DNA of 64,000 nucleotides from Ferribacterium limneticum (lineage in GTDB: Bacteria > Pseudomonadota > Gammaproteobacteria > Burkholderiales > Rhodocyclaceae), in contig NZ_CP075189.1 in NCBI RefSeq assembly GCF_020510565.1, forward strand, positions 991,501-1,055,500, in the 5' to 3' direction. This document shows, in pieces, positions 44,370 through 53,486 of the stretch. The notes beneath the pieces are model-generated. The model saw only the letters and a program-made list of their open reading frames with translations. It searched no databases and was not told where the DNA came from. Position 1 is the stretch's first letter. Each line of letters opens with the position of its first letter. A program made the position numbers and the translations under genes.

Positions 44370-47267
44370 TCAGCCGCAGGTGCCTACCGCGCCGCAGGCC
44401 GTACAGAAATCACAGCCATCCTTGCGGATCATCGTGTGGTTGCCGCATTCGCCGCACAGCTTGCCTTGCGTCGGCAGGACCTTGTTGCTGGTCGAGTCTT
44501 CCGGCGCTTCGAGGATGCCCATCTGCTGCAGCGGGAAGCCGCTCTCGTCGAGAATGCCGAGCATGGCGTAGCGGTGGATGATGAGCTGGGCGATGTAGGC
44601 GACGGTGGACGGGAAGGTCTGCTGTTTGCGCGAGCCCGGAACGAAGGCCATGAAGTCGCCTAGCGGCTCGGAGTAGTCGATCAGCTTGCGCAGCTTCATG
44701 CCAATCCAGGCCGGATCGAGGACGCGCATGTCGAGCGAGAGCAGCTTGGACAGGCCGTCGAGGGCACGCGGGTAGTTGCCCGACAGCCACATCGAGTAGG
44801 GGCGGGTAACGCCGTCCGGCAGGGTGATTTCCTTGAGGCCGAGGACGAAATCTTCGCTGGTCGACGGATTGTTGATGTCGACCGTCCAGGACAGCGTGCC
44901 ATCGGTGCCGGTCTTCGGCTCCTTGGCGCTGAACAGGGCGTCCTTAACTGGCGTCGGGCCTTCGTGCTTGAAAGCGCCGAGCTGTTCGCAACGCCAGGCG
45001 ATGACTTGGGCCATGGCTGAAACCACGGACGGCACGCGCTTGCGCTCGCCGTGCGGCGGCATCGGCATTTCGAAGGAGTCGCCCGGCGTCTTGGCCAGGG
45101 CTTCGAGCTTCATTTGCAGCCAGGCGTGGTCCTTGGCGCGCATGTCCATCGACAGCGTCTTGGCGACGGCGCCCAGACCGCGCGGTTCGGCCGGGCCGTT
45201 GGCCCAGACTTCGAACGGCCAGGCTTTGCCTTCCGGTTCGACGTGGCCGACGAACAACGCGAACTTGCCGATCGGCGAGTCGAGCATGTAGGTCCAGCAC
45301 AGGTTGCCTTCCGGCAGGTTCGGACGGCCCGGCCAGCGCAGGCTGGCGAGCACCGGGGCCGGCAGGTTCTTGATCGACAGGCGGCGGTTGGCATCGGAAA
45401 CGAAATCCTGCGGTGCCTTGGCTGCGTCAGCTTCGGTCTTGGCCGGTTCGGTCGAGGTGACGGAAAGCACAGAGCCGAGCACGCTGTTCGGACGGTAGGT
45501 AGCCAGACCCTTGAGGCCGGATTTCCAGGCGCTCATGTAGAGATCCTGGAAGTCTTCATACGGGTAGTCAGCCGGGACGTTGACCGTCTTCGAAATCGAG
45601 GTGTCGATGAACGGGGCGACGGCGGCAACCATGTCGCTGTGAGCCTGAGCGGAGATTTCCAGCGCCGTGACGAAGTACTCCGGCAGCTTGGAAACATCGC
45701 CGCCATGATGCTTGTACAGGCGCCAGGCGTAATCCTCGACCGAATATTCCTTGATCGTCCCGTCCTGCATGCGCTTCTTGCGGCTGTAGGTCCAGGAGAA
45801 CGGTGGTTCGATGCCGTTCGAAGCGTTGTCGGCGAAGGCCAACGAAATGGTGCCGGTCGGCGCGATTGACAGCAGGTGCGAGTTGCGCAGGCCGTGCTTG
45901 CGGATCTCGGCCTTGACGTCGCCCGGCAGGCGCGAAGCGAAGTTGCCGCCGGACAGGTAGAGTTCGGCGTTGAACAGCGGGAAGGCGCCGCGTTCCTTGG
46001 CCATTTCGACCGAGTACAGATAGGCCGTGTCGCGCATGAATTCGCTGATACGGGCGGCCATGGCGCGGGCTTCCGGCTTGTCGTAGCGCAGGCGGAGCAT
46101 GGCCAGCGCATCGCCCAGGCCGGTGTAGCCGAGGCCGACGCGACGCTTGTTGGCGGCTTCCTGCTGCTGGCGCTCAAGCGGCCAGTGGGTCGCGTCGAGG
46201 ACGTTGTCGAGCATGCGCGTCGAGATGCGGATGACTTCGGCGAAGGTGTCGAAATCGAACTCGGCCTGCTCGGAGAAGGCATCCTTGATGTACAGCGTCA
46301 GGTTGATCGAACCCAGGCAGCAGCAGCCATACGGCGGCAGCGGCTGTTCGGCGCAGGGGTTGGTCGCCTCGATCACTTCACAGTAATTGAGGTTGTTGTC
46401 CTTGTTCATGCGGTCGAGGAACAGGATGCCCGGCTCGGCGTGGTCGTAGGTCGATTTCATGACCTGGTCCCACAGTTCGCGGGCGCGCAGCTTGCGGTAA
46501 ACCCACATGCCATCTTCACGCTGATAGGCACCGGCCGCACGCATCTCGGCATTCGGCTCGGCGCGGTGCAGCAGTTCAACGTCGCCGTCGGCATCAACAG
46601 CTTGCATGAACGGGTCGGTGACGCCAATCGAAATGTTGAAATTGGTCAGGTCGCCCTTGTCCTTGGCGTGGATGAAAACTTCGATATCCGGGTGGTCGCA
46701 GCGCAGCACACCCATCTGGGCGCCACGACGGGCGCCGGCCGATTCGACGGTCTCGCACGAGCGGTCGAAAACACGCATGTACGACACCGGGCCGGAAGCG
46801 CGCGACTGGGTACCCTTGACGCGGGCGCCTTGCGGACGGATGGACGAGAAATCGTAGCCGACGCCGCCACCGCGACGCATCGTTTCAGCGGCCTGGGCCA
46901 GCGCGGTATAGATGCCAGGACGGCCATCGGTGTTTTCGACGATGGAGTCGCCAACCGGCTGCACGAAGCAGTTGATCAGCGTCGCCTGGAGGTCGGTACC
47001 GGCGGCGGAGTTGATGCGGCCGGCGGGAATGAAACCGTTTTCCTGGGCCCACAGGAATTTCGATTCCCAATGGGCGCGATCAGCTTCCTGTTCAACCTGC
47101 GACAGCGCATAGGCAACGCGACGGCGCACGTCATGAACGTTGGTTTCCTTGCCCTTGGCGTACTTCTCGATGAGCACTTCGGCGGAAATTTCCTGCTCCG
47201 GCAGCGGGGCGAATTGCGGTGCTGCGGGAATGTCTGCCAGCGAAAGCTGTTCGGCGATTTTGCTCAT
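44370..47267 (-). CDS. nrdJ: Adenosylcobalamin-dependent ribonucleotide reductase (class II)
   Basis: 965 residues; reduces ribonucleotides using B12, independent of oxygen. N-terminal reductase barrel includes [48 protein letters not shown], and the active-site [12 protein letters not shown]. The barrel ends near residue 600. Two TSCPD-like repeats follow (about 645-770 and 790-910; compare PFEVWANG and YSMWLSGN), then a zinc-ribbon tail [21 protein letters not shown] at 47267 is preferred because AGAGGAG lies six bases upstream; the frame is open for 19 codons more. NrdR-box-like sites lie upstream. Confidence 0.97.
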   Translation of the reverse strand: MSKIAEQLSLADIPAAPQFAPLPEQEISAEVLIEKYAKGKETNVHDVRRRVAYALSQVEQEADRAHWESKFLWAQENGFIPAGRINSAAGTDLQATLINCFVQPVGDSIVENTDGRPGIYTALAQAAETMRRGGGVGYDFSSIRPQGARVKGTQSRASGPVSYMRVFDRSCETVESAGARRGAQMGVLRCDHPDIEVFIHAKDKGDLTNFNISIGVTDPFMQAVDADGDVELLHRAEPNAEMRAAGAYQREDGMWVYRKLRARELWDQVMKSTYDHAEPGILFLDRMNKDNNLNYCEVIEATNPCAEQPLPPYGCCCLGSINLTLYIKDAFSEQAEFDFDTFAEVIRISTRMLDNVLDATHWPLERQQQEAANKRRVGLGYTGLGDALAMLRLRYDKPEARAMAARISEFMRDTAYLYSVEMAKERGAFPLFNAELYLSGGNFASRLPGDVKAEIRKHGLRNSHLLSIAPTGTISLAFADNASNGIEPPFSWTYSRKKRMQDGTIKEYSVEDYAWRLYKHHGGDVSKLPEYFVTALEISAQAHSDMVAAVAPFIDTSISKTVNVPADYPYEDFQDLYMSAWKSGLKGLATYRPNSVLGSVLSVTSTEPAKTEADAAKAPQDFVSDANRRLSIKNLPAPVLASLRWPGRPNLPEGNLCWTYMLDSPIGKFALFVGHVEPEGKAWPFEVWANGPAEPRGLGAVAKTLSMDMRAKDHAWLQMKLEALAKTPGDSFEMPMPPHGERKRVPSVVSAMAQVIAWRCEQLGAFKHEGPTPVKDALFSAKEPKTGTDGTLSWTVDINNPSTSEDFVLGLKEITLPDGVTRPYSMWLSGNYPRALDGLSKLLSLDMRVLDPAWIGMKLRKLIDYSEPLGDFMAFVPGSRKQQTFPSTVAYIAQLIIHRYAMLGILDESGFPLQQMGILEAPEDSTSNKVLPTQGKLCGECGNHTMIRKDGCDFCTACGAVGTCG

Positions 47268-47326
47268 CCAAGGCTCCTCTACAAAATTCGGATTTTCTGG
47301 GTTATTAATTTTCGAATGTTGCAAAG

Positions 47327-47362
47327 CTACTAGATATAGTGCCCGAAGGCAATATCTTGACT
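47327..47362 (-). promoter_or_regulatory. NrdR-box-like operator pair upstream of nrdJ
   Basis: Site 1 (47327-47342) reads CTACTAGATATAGTGC, about 13 of 16 to the NrdR box acaCwATATaTwGtgt. Site 2 (47347-47362) reads AGGCAATATCTTGACT, about 11 of 16. They are 20 bases apart start to start, close to two helical turns. NrdR is the ATP/dATP-sensing repressor of ribonucleotide reductase genes. The second site is weak. Confidence 0.55.
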
Positions 47363-47407
47363 AGATACGGTGTTTCTGGTCTCGGTTGAAAATGATGTTG
47401 TCGTATT

Positions 47408-47456
47408 GAAAAAAGCCCGAAAAAACAAAGCCCCGGCCGCTTTCGGGGCCGAGGCT
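47408..47456 (-). terminator. Terminator upstream of nrdJ, serving the minus-strand genes to the right
   Basis: Stem AGCCTCGGCC / GGCCGGGGCT (one mismatch) on the minus strand at 47456-47429, followed by TTTGTTTTTTCGGGCTTTTT. It isolates nrdJ from the hypothetical gene and the ackA remnant. Confidence 0.8.
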
Positions 47457-47475
47457 CATGCTAAAAAAATATTTT

Positions 47476-47562
47476 TCAGAGCGCCAAAAGTGTCTGCGCG
47501 TGGTGCGCCATCATCCACTCTTAATTGGTCGGAATGACCGGCACATCGATGCTGCTGTTGCT
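47476..47562 (-). pseudogene. Remnant of the ackA 3' end
   Basis: Translating the minus strand gives SNSSIDVPVIPTN, a stop (TAA), then EWMMAHHAQTLLAL and TGA. The intact ackA ends SAGNSSVDVLVIPTN, E, EWMMAHHAQTLLAL. So about 29 codons of the acetate kinase C-terminus are duplicated here, with one Glu codon (GAA) changed to TAA. Similarity ends just right of 47562. The remnant lies just beyond the stop of the hypothetical gene at 47588, so that gene is flanked by two copies of the ackA 3' end. Confidence 0.88.
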
Positions 47563-47587
47563 AATTCAGATTCCTCTCGTCGGTATC

Positions 47588-48562
47588 CTAGGCCGTCACG
47601 CCAGCCTCGAAAGGTAGCCACTTGCCGGCCTGGCGGATGAACAAATCAGGGCTGATCAGATGATCGCCTCCTTGGCTGACCTTGGCTGAAACGGCGCGCA
47701 GCTCGGCGATGCCTTCCGACGACGAAACATCGCAAAAAGCGCAGACATCGCGCGACGGAAGTGCGACCACTGGCGCATTCGGCAGGTATTTCTTCAACGC
47801 CCCTTCCCAAAGGGAGTCGAGCAATACCAGGCTGGCCTCGAAATGACCATCCAGGCGTAGCCCGTAGGCCTTGTTTTGCAAGGGAATGAGTTTGAATGAT
47901 TGTTTGTGCTCGTGCAGATGTGCAGCGAGATTCTTCAGTCCGATTTGGCGAAGTTCCTCCGGACTTAGTCCTGCTGCCTTCATCTCTCCCATTGTCGCGA
48001 AGCCGTAGCTGTTGCCTTGGTCGACCAGATACATCGCCCCGAAGGCGCCCTTGAGGACTTGGCAGACTGGCTGGTTCGCTTCGGGAATATCGATGCCCGG
48101 CGCGGATATTTTCGTCTCCAGCAATTGTCCCTCGGAAACGCCGGTCAGTCCGGCCATCTTGATCGCCGGTAAGGCTTTGGTAATGGCGTTGTCTGCTTTG
48201 GCGGCGGGAGCGGCGGGGGGCGGTGCACTTCGTTTTGGCAGGGGCGGTGGTAAAGATTCGGGTACAGCCTCATCGACAGTGCGAATCGCCTGCTTGGCCT
48301 TGAGAAGGAACCATGCGATCGGTATCAGATTGAAAGTTGGCATCAGGGTCAGGCAAATCGACAGCCATTTTGCGAGTCCGTTGGTTTGTATCTCGTCAGC
48401 GACTTTGATGATGCCCACACTGCCACCCAGTACTGCCACTATTAGGCACATCATGCCGAAAGCGTTAGCCTTGCTGCTCGCTAGCAAGGGAATCGACAAT
48501 AGCGCCGCTATCAACCCCGCAATAAGTAGCTTTCGCCCTTGGTCCAACTGTTCACGATCCAT
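47588..48562 (-). CDS. Hypothetical membrane-anchored protein, DUF1444-like C-terminus
   Basis: 324 residues. N-terminal half: three predicted membrane helices (about 13-29, 33-53, 66-87). A Pro/Ala linker (ESLPPPLPKRSAPPPAAPAA) leads to a soluble domain (about 165-320) with LRQIGLKNLAAHL, DGHFEASLVLLDSLWEGAL, LPNAPVVALPSRDVCAFCD and GGDHLISPDLFIRQ. This pattern resembles DUF1444/YtpQ-type proteins; the assignment is tentative and no function is known. Codon use looks less GC-rich than the neighbours, and the gene sits between a decayed and an intact ackA 3' end, hinting at insertion. Confidence 0.7.
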   Translation of the reverse strand: MDREQLDQGRKLLIAGLIAALLSIPLLASSKANAFGMMCLIVAVLGGSVGIIKVADEIQTNGLAKWLSICLTLMPTFNLIPIAWFLLKAKQAIRTVDEAVPESLPPPLPKRSAPPPAAPAAKADNAITKALPAIKMAGLTGVSEGQLLETKISAPGIDIPEANQPVCQVLKGAFGAMYLVDQGNSYGFATMGEMKAAGLSPEELRQIGLKNLAAHLHEHKQSFKLIPLQNKAYGLRLDGHFEASLVLLDSLWEGALKKYLPNAPVVALPSRDVCAFCDVSSSEGIAELRAVSAKVSQGGDHLISPDLFIRQAGKWLPFEAGVTA

Positions 48563-48713
48563 TTTTCCCCTCCCGAAACTGCGTATCTCCGCAGGAGGGA
48601 ATTATATGCCGTTGAAATAGGCGCGCATTGGCGGTTCGCGATGGATGGTGCAAATATTGAGGGCGCTTTGAGCTGGATCTTGCCGCGCCTCAGACGTCAT
48701 GCCTCCTGAAAGA

Positions 48714-48746
48714 CAAGACACCGCCGGCAGGTGCGGCGGTGTCTTG
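48714..48746 (-). terminator. Terminator after ackA
   Basis: 12-bp stem CAAGACACCGCC / GGCGGTGTCTTG with a 9-base loop. The following minus-strand sequence is only modestly T-rich (TCTTTC), so it is probably moderate in strength. It ends 13 bases after the ackA stop. Confidence 0.7.
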
Positions 48747-48758
48747 CTATTTTGGGGC

Positions 48759-49940
48759 TTACAGCGCCAGCAACGTCTGCGCGTGGTGCGCCATCATCCA
48801 CTCTTCGTTGGTCGGAATGACCAGCACATCGACGCTGCTGTTGCCGGCGCTGATCACGATGTCGTGACGCGCATTGGCTTCCGGGTTGAGGCGGATGCCC
48901 AGCCATTCGGACTGCAGGCAGACACGGCGGCGAACCTCGGCAGCGTGCTCGCCGATGCCGCCGGTGAATACCAGCGCGTCGATGCCGCCGGAGGCCGCGG
49001 CGAGCGAGCCGAGTTCGCGGGCGATGCGGTAGCAGAACAGGTCGACTGCCTCCTGGGCTTCCGGCTTGTTGCTCGAGAGCAGGGTGCGCATGTCCTGACT
49101 GATGCCGGAAACGCCGAGCAGGCCGGATTCCTTGTAGAGCATCTTGGTCATGTCCTTGACCGACAGACCCTTGGTTTCCATGAGGTGCAGGATGACGCCC
49201 GGGTCGAGGTTGCCACAGCGCGTGCCCATGAGCAGGCCATCGATGGTCGAGAAACCGAGGGTTGTCGCCACGCATTTGCGATTGACCATGGCTGCCATGC
49301 TGGCGCCATTGCCGAGGTGGGCGACGACGACGCGGCCGTTGGCGCGGTGCGAGTGCTGGGGCAGGGCGCGGGCGATGAATTCGTAGGACAGGCCGTGGAA
49401 GCCGTAGCGCTTGATGCCTTCGGCCGACAGGGCGCGCGGCAGGCCGAAGGTCTGGGCGACGTCGGGCTGGCTGCGGTGGAAGGCGGTATCGAAACAGGCG
49501 ATTTGCGGCACGCCGGGGAGCAGCGCCTGCAGGGCGCGAATGCCGGCGACGTTGTGCGGTTCGTGCAGCGGAGCGAGCGGAATGAAACTGGTCAGGTGGC
49601 CGAGTACGGTGTCGTCGACGATGGTCGGCTGCGAGTAACGCTCGCCGCCATGCACGACGCGATGGCCGACGGCGACGATCTGCCAGCCGGCGTGCGTCGC
49701 CATGAACCACTTGAGCAACGCGTCGAAAGCCTGGTCGTGGCTGACCTGCTCGCCAGCGATCATCTGGTCGGCGATTTTTTCGCCGGCCTTGTCCTTGGCG
49801 ACCATTTTCGTCGCGTTGGTGCCGATGCCGTCAATCTGGCCGGAGACTTCGGCTTCCGGGGAAATCGGGTGGGCGAGGGAGAAAAGGGCGAACTTGATGG
49901 ATGACGATCCAGCATTGATCGTCAGGATGCCTTGCTTCAT
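48759..49940 (-). CDS. ackA: Acetate (acyl) kinase
   Basis: 393 residues, cytoplasmic; interconverts acetyl phosphate and ADP with acetate and ATP. Signatures: [65 protein letters not shown], and FTGGIGEHAAEVR. Propionate may also be used. Its ATG directly abuts the pta stop codon. The 3' end exists a second time as a decayed fragment at 47476-47562. Confidence 0.97.
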   Translation of the reverse strand: MKQGILTINAGSSSIKFALFSLAHPISPEAEVSGQIDGIGTNATKMVAKDKAGEKIADQMIAGEQVSHDQAFDALLKWFMATHAGWQIVAVGHRVVHGGERYSQPTIVDDTVLGHLTSFIPLAPLHEPHNVAGIRALQALLPGVPQIACFDTAFHRSQPDVAQTFGLPRALSAEGIKRYGFHGLSYEFIARALPQHSHRANGRVVVAHLGNGASMAAMVNRKCVATTLGFSTIDGLLMGTRCGNLDPGVILHLMETKGLSVKDMTKMLYKESGLLGVSGISQDMRTLLSSNKPEAQEAVDLFCYRIARELGSLAAASGGIDALVFTGGIGEHAAEVRRRVCLQSEWLGIRLNPEANARHDIVISAGNSSVDVLVIPTNEEWMMAHHAQTLLAL

Positions 49941-51359
49941 TTAGACGGTTCCAGTTTTGCGGTTGTGGTGGGCGATCAGTGCGGCGATGACGCACGATGC
50001 GGTACGGGTTTCGGCTGTGTCGGCGCGGCTGGTCAGCACGATGGGCACCTTGGTGCCGAGCACGATGCCGGCGGTCAGGGCATTGGCCAGATATTCGAGT
50101 TGCTTGGCGACCATGTTGCCGGATTCAAGATCGGGCACGACGAGGATCTCGGCATGGCCGGCAACGGCCGATTTGATGCCCTTGGTCTTGGCGGCAACGA
50201 TCGAAATGGCGTTGTCGAAAGCCAGCGGGCCATCGAGGATGCCGCCCTTGATCTGGCCGCGGTCGGCCATTTTGCACAGGGCGGCGGCATCGAGTGTTGA
50301 TTGAATCTTCGGATTGATCGTTTCGACCGCTGACAGGATCGCCACCTTGGGTTCCGGGATGCCGAGGATGTGGGCGAGATCAATGGCGTTGCGGATGATG
50401 TCGGCCTTCTCCTCGAGCGTCGGGGCGATGTTGATGGCGGCGTCGGTGATGAGCAACGGACGGTGATAGGTCGGCACGTCCATGACAAAAACGTGGCTGA
50501 TCCGGCGGCTGGTACGCAGACCGTTGGCGCGGGCGACGACTTCGCCCATCAACTCGTCGGTATGCAGGCTGCCTTTCATCAAGGCCTCGGCGTCGCCGGT
50601 GCGCACCAGCGAAACGGCCAGTGCGGCAGAGTCGTGGCTGTGCGCGGCATGGACGATGCGGATGCCGGACAGGTCGATGCCGAATTCTTCGGCAATGGCG
50701 CGAATCTTGTTTTCCGGGCCGACCAGGATCGGCTCGATGATGCCGGCCTGGAAGGCCATGACCGGGCCTTTGAGCGATTCGTGGTCGCACGGGTGGGCGA
50801 CGGCAGTCGGGATCGGCTCCAGTCCCCTGACCCGTTCGAGCAACTGGATGTAGCGTTCGTGCTTGTCGTCGATGCGGATCTCCGGCATATGCACTTCCTG
50901 CAGGCGGGAGACCTTCTCCGTCGGGGCCAGCACTTCGGCCGTGCCGCGCACGACCTGCAGGCCTTCCTGGTTGGTGCATACGCAGTCGAAATTGACATGC
51001 TTGTTGTGATCGAATTTTTGCTTGGCCGTGACGGTGATGGTGATCGTGTCGCCGATCGTCACCGGGCGCGAGAAGTGCAGCGCCTGGTCGATCAGGATGG
51101 TGCCGGGGCCGGGAAACTGGGTGCCGAGGACGGTCGAAATCAGCGAGCCGCTCCACATGCCGTGGGCGATGACTTCGCGGAACAGGCCGCTTTCGGAATA
51201 ACCCGGGTCGACCACCGAGGGATTGACGTCGCCGGTCAGGATGGCGAACAGCTTCACGTCCTCGGGCATCAGGGTTCGCGTCAGGCTGGCCGAGTCGCCG
51301 ACGCGGATTTCGTCGTAGGTCTTGTTGACCAGATAACGCTGCTCGCTGCTTTCATGCAT
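49941..51359 (-). CDS. Bifunctional enoyl-CoA hydratase (MaoC) / phosphate acetyltransferase
   Basis: 472 residues. N-terminal MaoC-like hotdog domain (about 10-140): YDEIRVGDSASLTRTL, DVKLFAILTGDVNPSVVD with the hydratase Asp, and REVIAHGMWSGSLIS with the hydratase His. C-terminal phosphate acetyl/butyryl-transferase domain (about 160-472): AHPCDHESLKGP, GILDGPLAFDNAIS and VVPDLESGNMVAKQLEYL. The product acyl phosphate is passed to AckA. The fusion is known in proteobacteria next to ackA and fabI. A Shine-Dalgarno-like AGCAAG precedes the ATG. Confidence 0.94.
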   Translation of the reverse strand: MHESSEQRYLVNKTYDEIRVGDSASLTRTLMPEDVKLFAILTGDVNPSVVDPGYSESGLFREVIAHGMWSGSLISTVLGTQFPGPGTILIDQALHFSRPVTIGDTITITVTAKQKFDHNKHVNFDCVCTNQEGLQVVRGTAEVLAPTEKVSRLQEVHMPEIRIDDKHERYIQLLERVRGLEPIPTAVAHPCDHESLKGPVMAFQAGIIEPILVGPENKIRAIAEEFGIDLSGIRIVHAAHSHDSAALAVSLVRTGDAEALMKGSLHTDELMGEVVARANGLRTSRRISHVFVMDVPTYHRPLLITDAAINIAPTLEEKADIIRNAIDLAHILGIPEPKVAILSAVETINPKIQSTLDAAALCKMADRGQIKGGILDGPLAFDNAISIVAAKTKGIKSAVAGHAEILVVPDLESGNMVAKQLEYLANALTAGIVLGTKVPIVLTSRADTAETRTASCVIAALIAHHNRKTGTV

Positions 51360-51380
51360 GGTCTTGCTCCAGATAAAGGG

Positions 51381-51869
51381 TCAGGCCGGTCGTGGCCTGC
51401 TGCGCCGGTCGCATGCCGCATTGGCCGGCGGAATGTCGATATCCAGCTCGGGGCGCAGTTGCGACAACTGATTGACCACCCAATGGTTGGCCTCGCCGGT
51501 GAATTCCCGCGAAATCAGCGGCGCGCCAGTATAGGCCTCGACAAAAAGGGCGACGGCGGCCGAGCGACTGACGCCATATTCGCAATGGACCAGCATCGAC
51601 ACAGCATCCGGGGCGTTGTGCACGTCTTGGACGAAGGTGGATATCTGGCGGGCCATCCGGTAATCAAACAGGCCGGGCATCGGCGCCGGCAGGTATTCGT
51701 CAGCCGGTACGGCGTCGTAGAAGGCGAGGCGCAGGACGTGCTCGAACTGGGCGTGCAGGTTGGCTTCCGGGGTGCCCGGGTCGGTAATCGAAATGACCGC
51801 CATCGACGGCTTGCCGATCAGCGATTCGGCCAATTCGCGCGAGGCGAAATAAACTTTGCTGATGGTCAT
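51381..51869 (-). CDS. Dual-specificity/tyrosine phosphatase-like protein
   Basis: 162 residues, cytoplasmic. The only strong signature is VHCEYGVSRSAAVALF, the HCX5R phosphatase P-loop (Cys and Arg both present), about residues 94-109. A general-acid Asp could lie in the preceding loop. Start (51869) overlaps the stop of the kinase-like gene by four bases, so translation is coupled. Substrate unknown. The C-terminal tail is basic (CDRRSRPRPA). It is 21 bases before pta on the same strand. Confidence 0.8.
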   Translation of the reverse strand: MTISKVYFASRELAESLIGKPSMAVISITDPGTPEANLHAQFEHVLRLAFYDAVPADEYLPAPMPGLFDYRMARQISTFVQDVHNAPDAVSMLVHCEYGVSRSAAVALFVEAYTGAPLISREFTGEANHWVVNQLSQLRPELDIDIPPANAACDRRSRPRPA

Positions 51870-52441
51870 TCCATGAACACCGGATCGGAGAAAACGAGGG
51901 TGCCGTCCTTGCGCATCATGAGGTTGTCGGCCTTGATGAGGTCAGGCAGGGCGCCGTATTCGGTCGAAAAATCTTCGACTGCCTTGAGCGATTCCTTGAG
52001 CGCGTCGGTCCACCCCATCGGCGTGACGACGAGGTGGTGCAGCGCAATACGGCCCATGTCCTGGGCCAGATTGCGCCACATCATGCAGGCGTCGAAATAC
52101 GAGGTGGACAGCTTGGTCGCCACTTCCGCCGCGTCGCCGGCAACGGGCAGCGGATAGAGTCGCTCGACTTCGACGACATGAAACGGAAAGCCGCGGCTGG
52201 AGCGGCCAACGGTACCGTGATCGGCAAAGACGACCGGGAAATGGTTGCCGGTCGGACGATCATCTGCCGTGTAGTAGGCATAGTCGGTGGGCGAAGAGAG
52301 CACCTTGTAGACGCGTTCCTGGCCATCGACGGTGTCGGCTTCGAGGACGATGGTGCTTTCGCCGCGGCCGATTTCCTGGCGTCCGCGCAACAGCGGGTGA
52401 TCCGGTACGGGATCGGGGAGTAGTCCGTCAATGTCAGGCAT
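51866..52441 (-). CDS. Protein-kinase-fold-like protein (function unknown)
   Basis: 191 residues. IGRGESTIVLEADTVDGQ followed by RVYKVL resembles a kinase glycine loop and ATP-anchoring Lys (about residues 23-50). Near the C-terminus, LPDLIKADNLMMRKDGTLVF then SDPVF resembles a catalytic-loop Asp/Asn and a DFG-like Asp. The lobes are short and the C-terminal lobe is truncated compared with Hanks kinases, so it may be a minimal or atypical kinase. ATG at 52441 has GGAG seven bases upstream; an open frame extends 16 codons further. Translation is coupled to the phosphatase-like gene. No homologue recognised with certainty. Confidence 0.65.
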   Translation of the reverse strand: MPDIDGLLPDPVPDHPLLRGRQEIGRGESTIVLEADTVDGQERVYKVLSSPTDYAYYTADDRPTGNHFPVVFADHGTVGRSSRGFPFHVVEVERLYPLPVAGDAAEVATKLSTSYFDACMMWRNLAQDMGRIALHHLVVTPMGWTDALKESLKAVEDFSTEYGALPDLIKADNLMMRKDGTLVFSDPVFME

Positions 52442-52493
52442 CAGATTCTCCGAAATCGTTTCAAACTGGCGGGAGTTTGTCCCCGCCAATTTG

Positions 52494-52525
52494 AAATTTA
52501 GCCCTTTTTTCCGGTTGACCGTAGC
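52494..52525 (-). repeat. Dispersed repeat, copy 7 (fabI to kinase-like gap)
   Basis: Minus strand reads GCTACGGTCAACCGG, six A, GGGCTAAATTT. Flanked by GTAGCGATTGCTAC, a short self-pairing stretch similar to the flank of copy 6. It sits 18 bases after the fabI stop. Confidence 0.85.
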
Positions 52526-52543
52526 AATCGCTACAAAATGGCC

Positions 52544-53353
52544 TCAGGCGACGATATGGGCGCCAGCGTCGACGTAGATCGTCTGGCCAGTCATGCCGGA
52601 CGAACCCGGCGTGCACAGGAAGGCGGTCAGGGCGCCGACTTCGTCAATGGTCACGGTGCGGCCGAGCGGTGCCTTGGCGGCATCGTTTTCGAGCAGGGTG
52701 TTGAAATTGGCGATGCCGGAAGCGGCACGGGTCATGATCGGGCCCGGCGACACGGCAAAGACGCGGATGCCCTTGGGGCCGAGGTCGTAGGCCATGTAGC
52801 GGACGGCCGATTCAAGCGCCGCCTTGATTATGCCCATCACGCCGTAGTTGCGCACGACGCGCTCGGCGCCGAGGTAGGACATGGTGATCAGCGAACCGCC
52901 GTGCGCCATCAGCGGTTCGACCGCCTTGGCCATGCGCAGGAAGCTGTGGCAGGAAATGTTCATGGCCGAGTCGAAGCCGGCTTCGGTGGTGTCGATGACG
53001 CGGCCGTGCAGGTCGTCGCCATTGCAGAAGGCCATCGAGTGGATGGCGAAGTCGAGTTCGCCGAACTCGTCGCCGCACTGCTTGATGGCTGCTTCAAGGC
53101 TGCCTTCCTCGGTCACGTCGAGCTTGAGGAAGAGCTTGGCGCCGAGGGCTTCGGCCAGCGGCTGGGTGTATTTGGCCGTCTTGTCGTTCTGGTAGGTCAG
53201 GGCAATTTCGCCGCCCAGAGCGCGAATGGCCTTGGCGACGGCGAAGGCGATCGACTTGTCGTTGGCGACACCGGTAATCAGGCCTTTTTTGCCAGCCAGG
53301 GGCAACAGGGTGTTCATGCTGGCCAGGGGGGATTGTTCGTTTATTGTGTTCAT
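52544..53353 (-). CDS. fabI: Enoyl-[acyl-carrier-protein] reductase (FabI type)
   Basis: 269 residues; NADH-dependent last step of fatty-acid elongation, SDR fold. GLITGVANDKSIAFAVAKAI is the FabI nucleotide motif, the catalytic Tyr/Lys are in SYLGAERVVRNYGVMGIIKAALE (about 155-177), and GIRVFAVSPGPIMTRAASGI is the substrate loop. ATG at 53353 with GAGGAAG about 8 bases upstream; the frame is open further. It begins a minus-strand run ending at ackA and is divergent from hoxF. Whether this is the main reductase or a second copy cannot be told here. Confidence 0.92.
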   Translation of the reverse strand: MNTINEQSPLASMNTLLPLAGKKGLITGVANDKSIAFAVAKAIRALGGEIALTYQNDKTAKYTQPLAEALGAKLFLKLDVTEEGSLEAAIKQCGDEFGELDFAIHSMAFCNGDDLHGRVIDTTEAGFDSAMNISCHSFLRMAKAVEPLMAHGGSLITMSYLGAERVVRNYGVMGIIKAALESAVRYMAYDLGPKGIRVFAVSPGPIMTRAASGIANFNTLLENDAAKAPLGRTVTIDEVGALTAFLCTPGSSGMTGQTIYVDAGAHIVA

Positions 53354-53464
53354 GCTGTTCTTCCTCGAAGAGTCGATCAGGGGCGTATTGCGTTGCACCA
53401 TTCGTAATCGTCTATCGCCAATTGATGGTGCTTTATCTATGTTGCGACGCAGCACCATTGTTGC

Positions 53465-53486
53465 ACATTCCGGTTTCCCGGAGTGT
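53465..53486. promoter_or_regulatory. Inverted repeat in the fabI-hoxF intergenic region
   Basis: ACATTCCGG, four bases (TTTC), CCGGAGTGT: 9-bp arms with one mismatch, 22 bp in total. It lies about 90 bases before hoxF and about 112 before fabI, a suitable place for an operator. No regulator identified. The rest of the 223-bp gap shows no consensus promoter that I can defend. Confidence 0.45.

Noticed and set aside
47268..47475. Possible cobalamin riboswitch upstream of nrdJ
   Set aside because: No B12-box (GCCACTG) and under 210 bases of leader, much of it taken by NrdR-like sites and a terminator.
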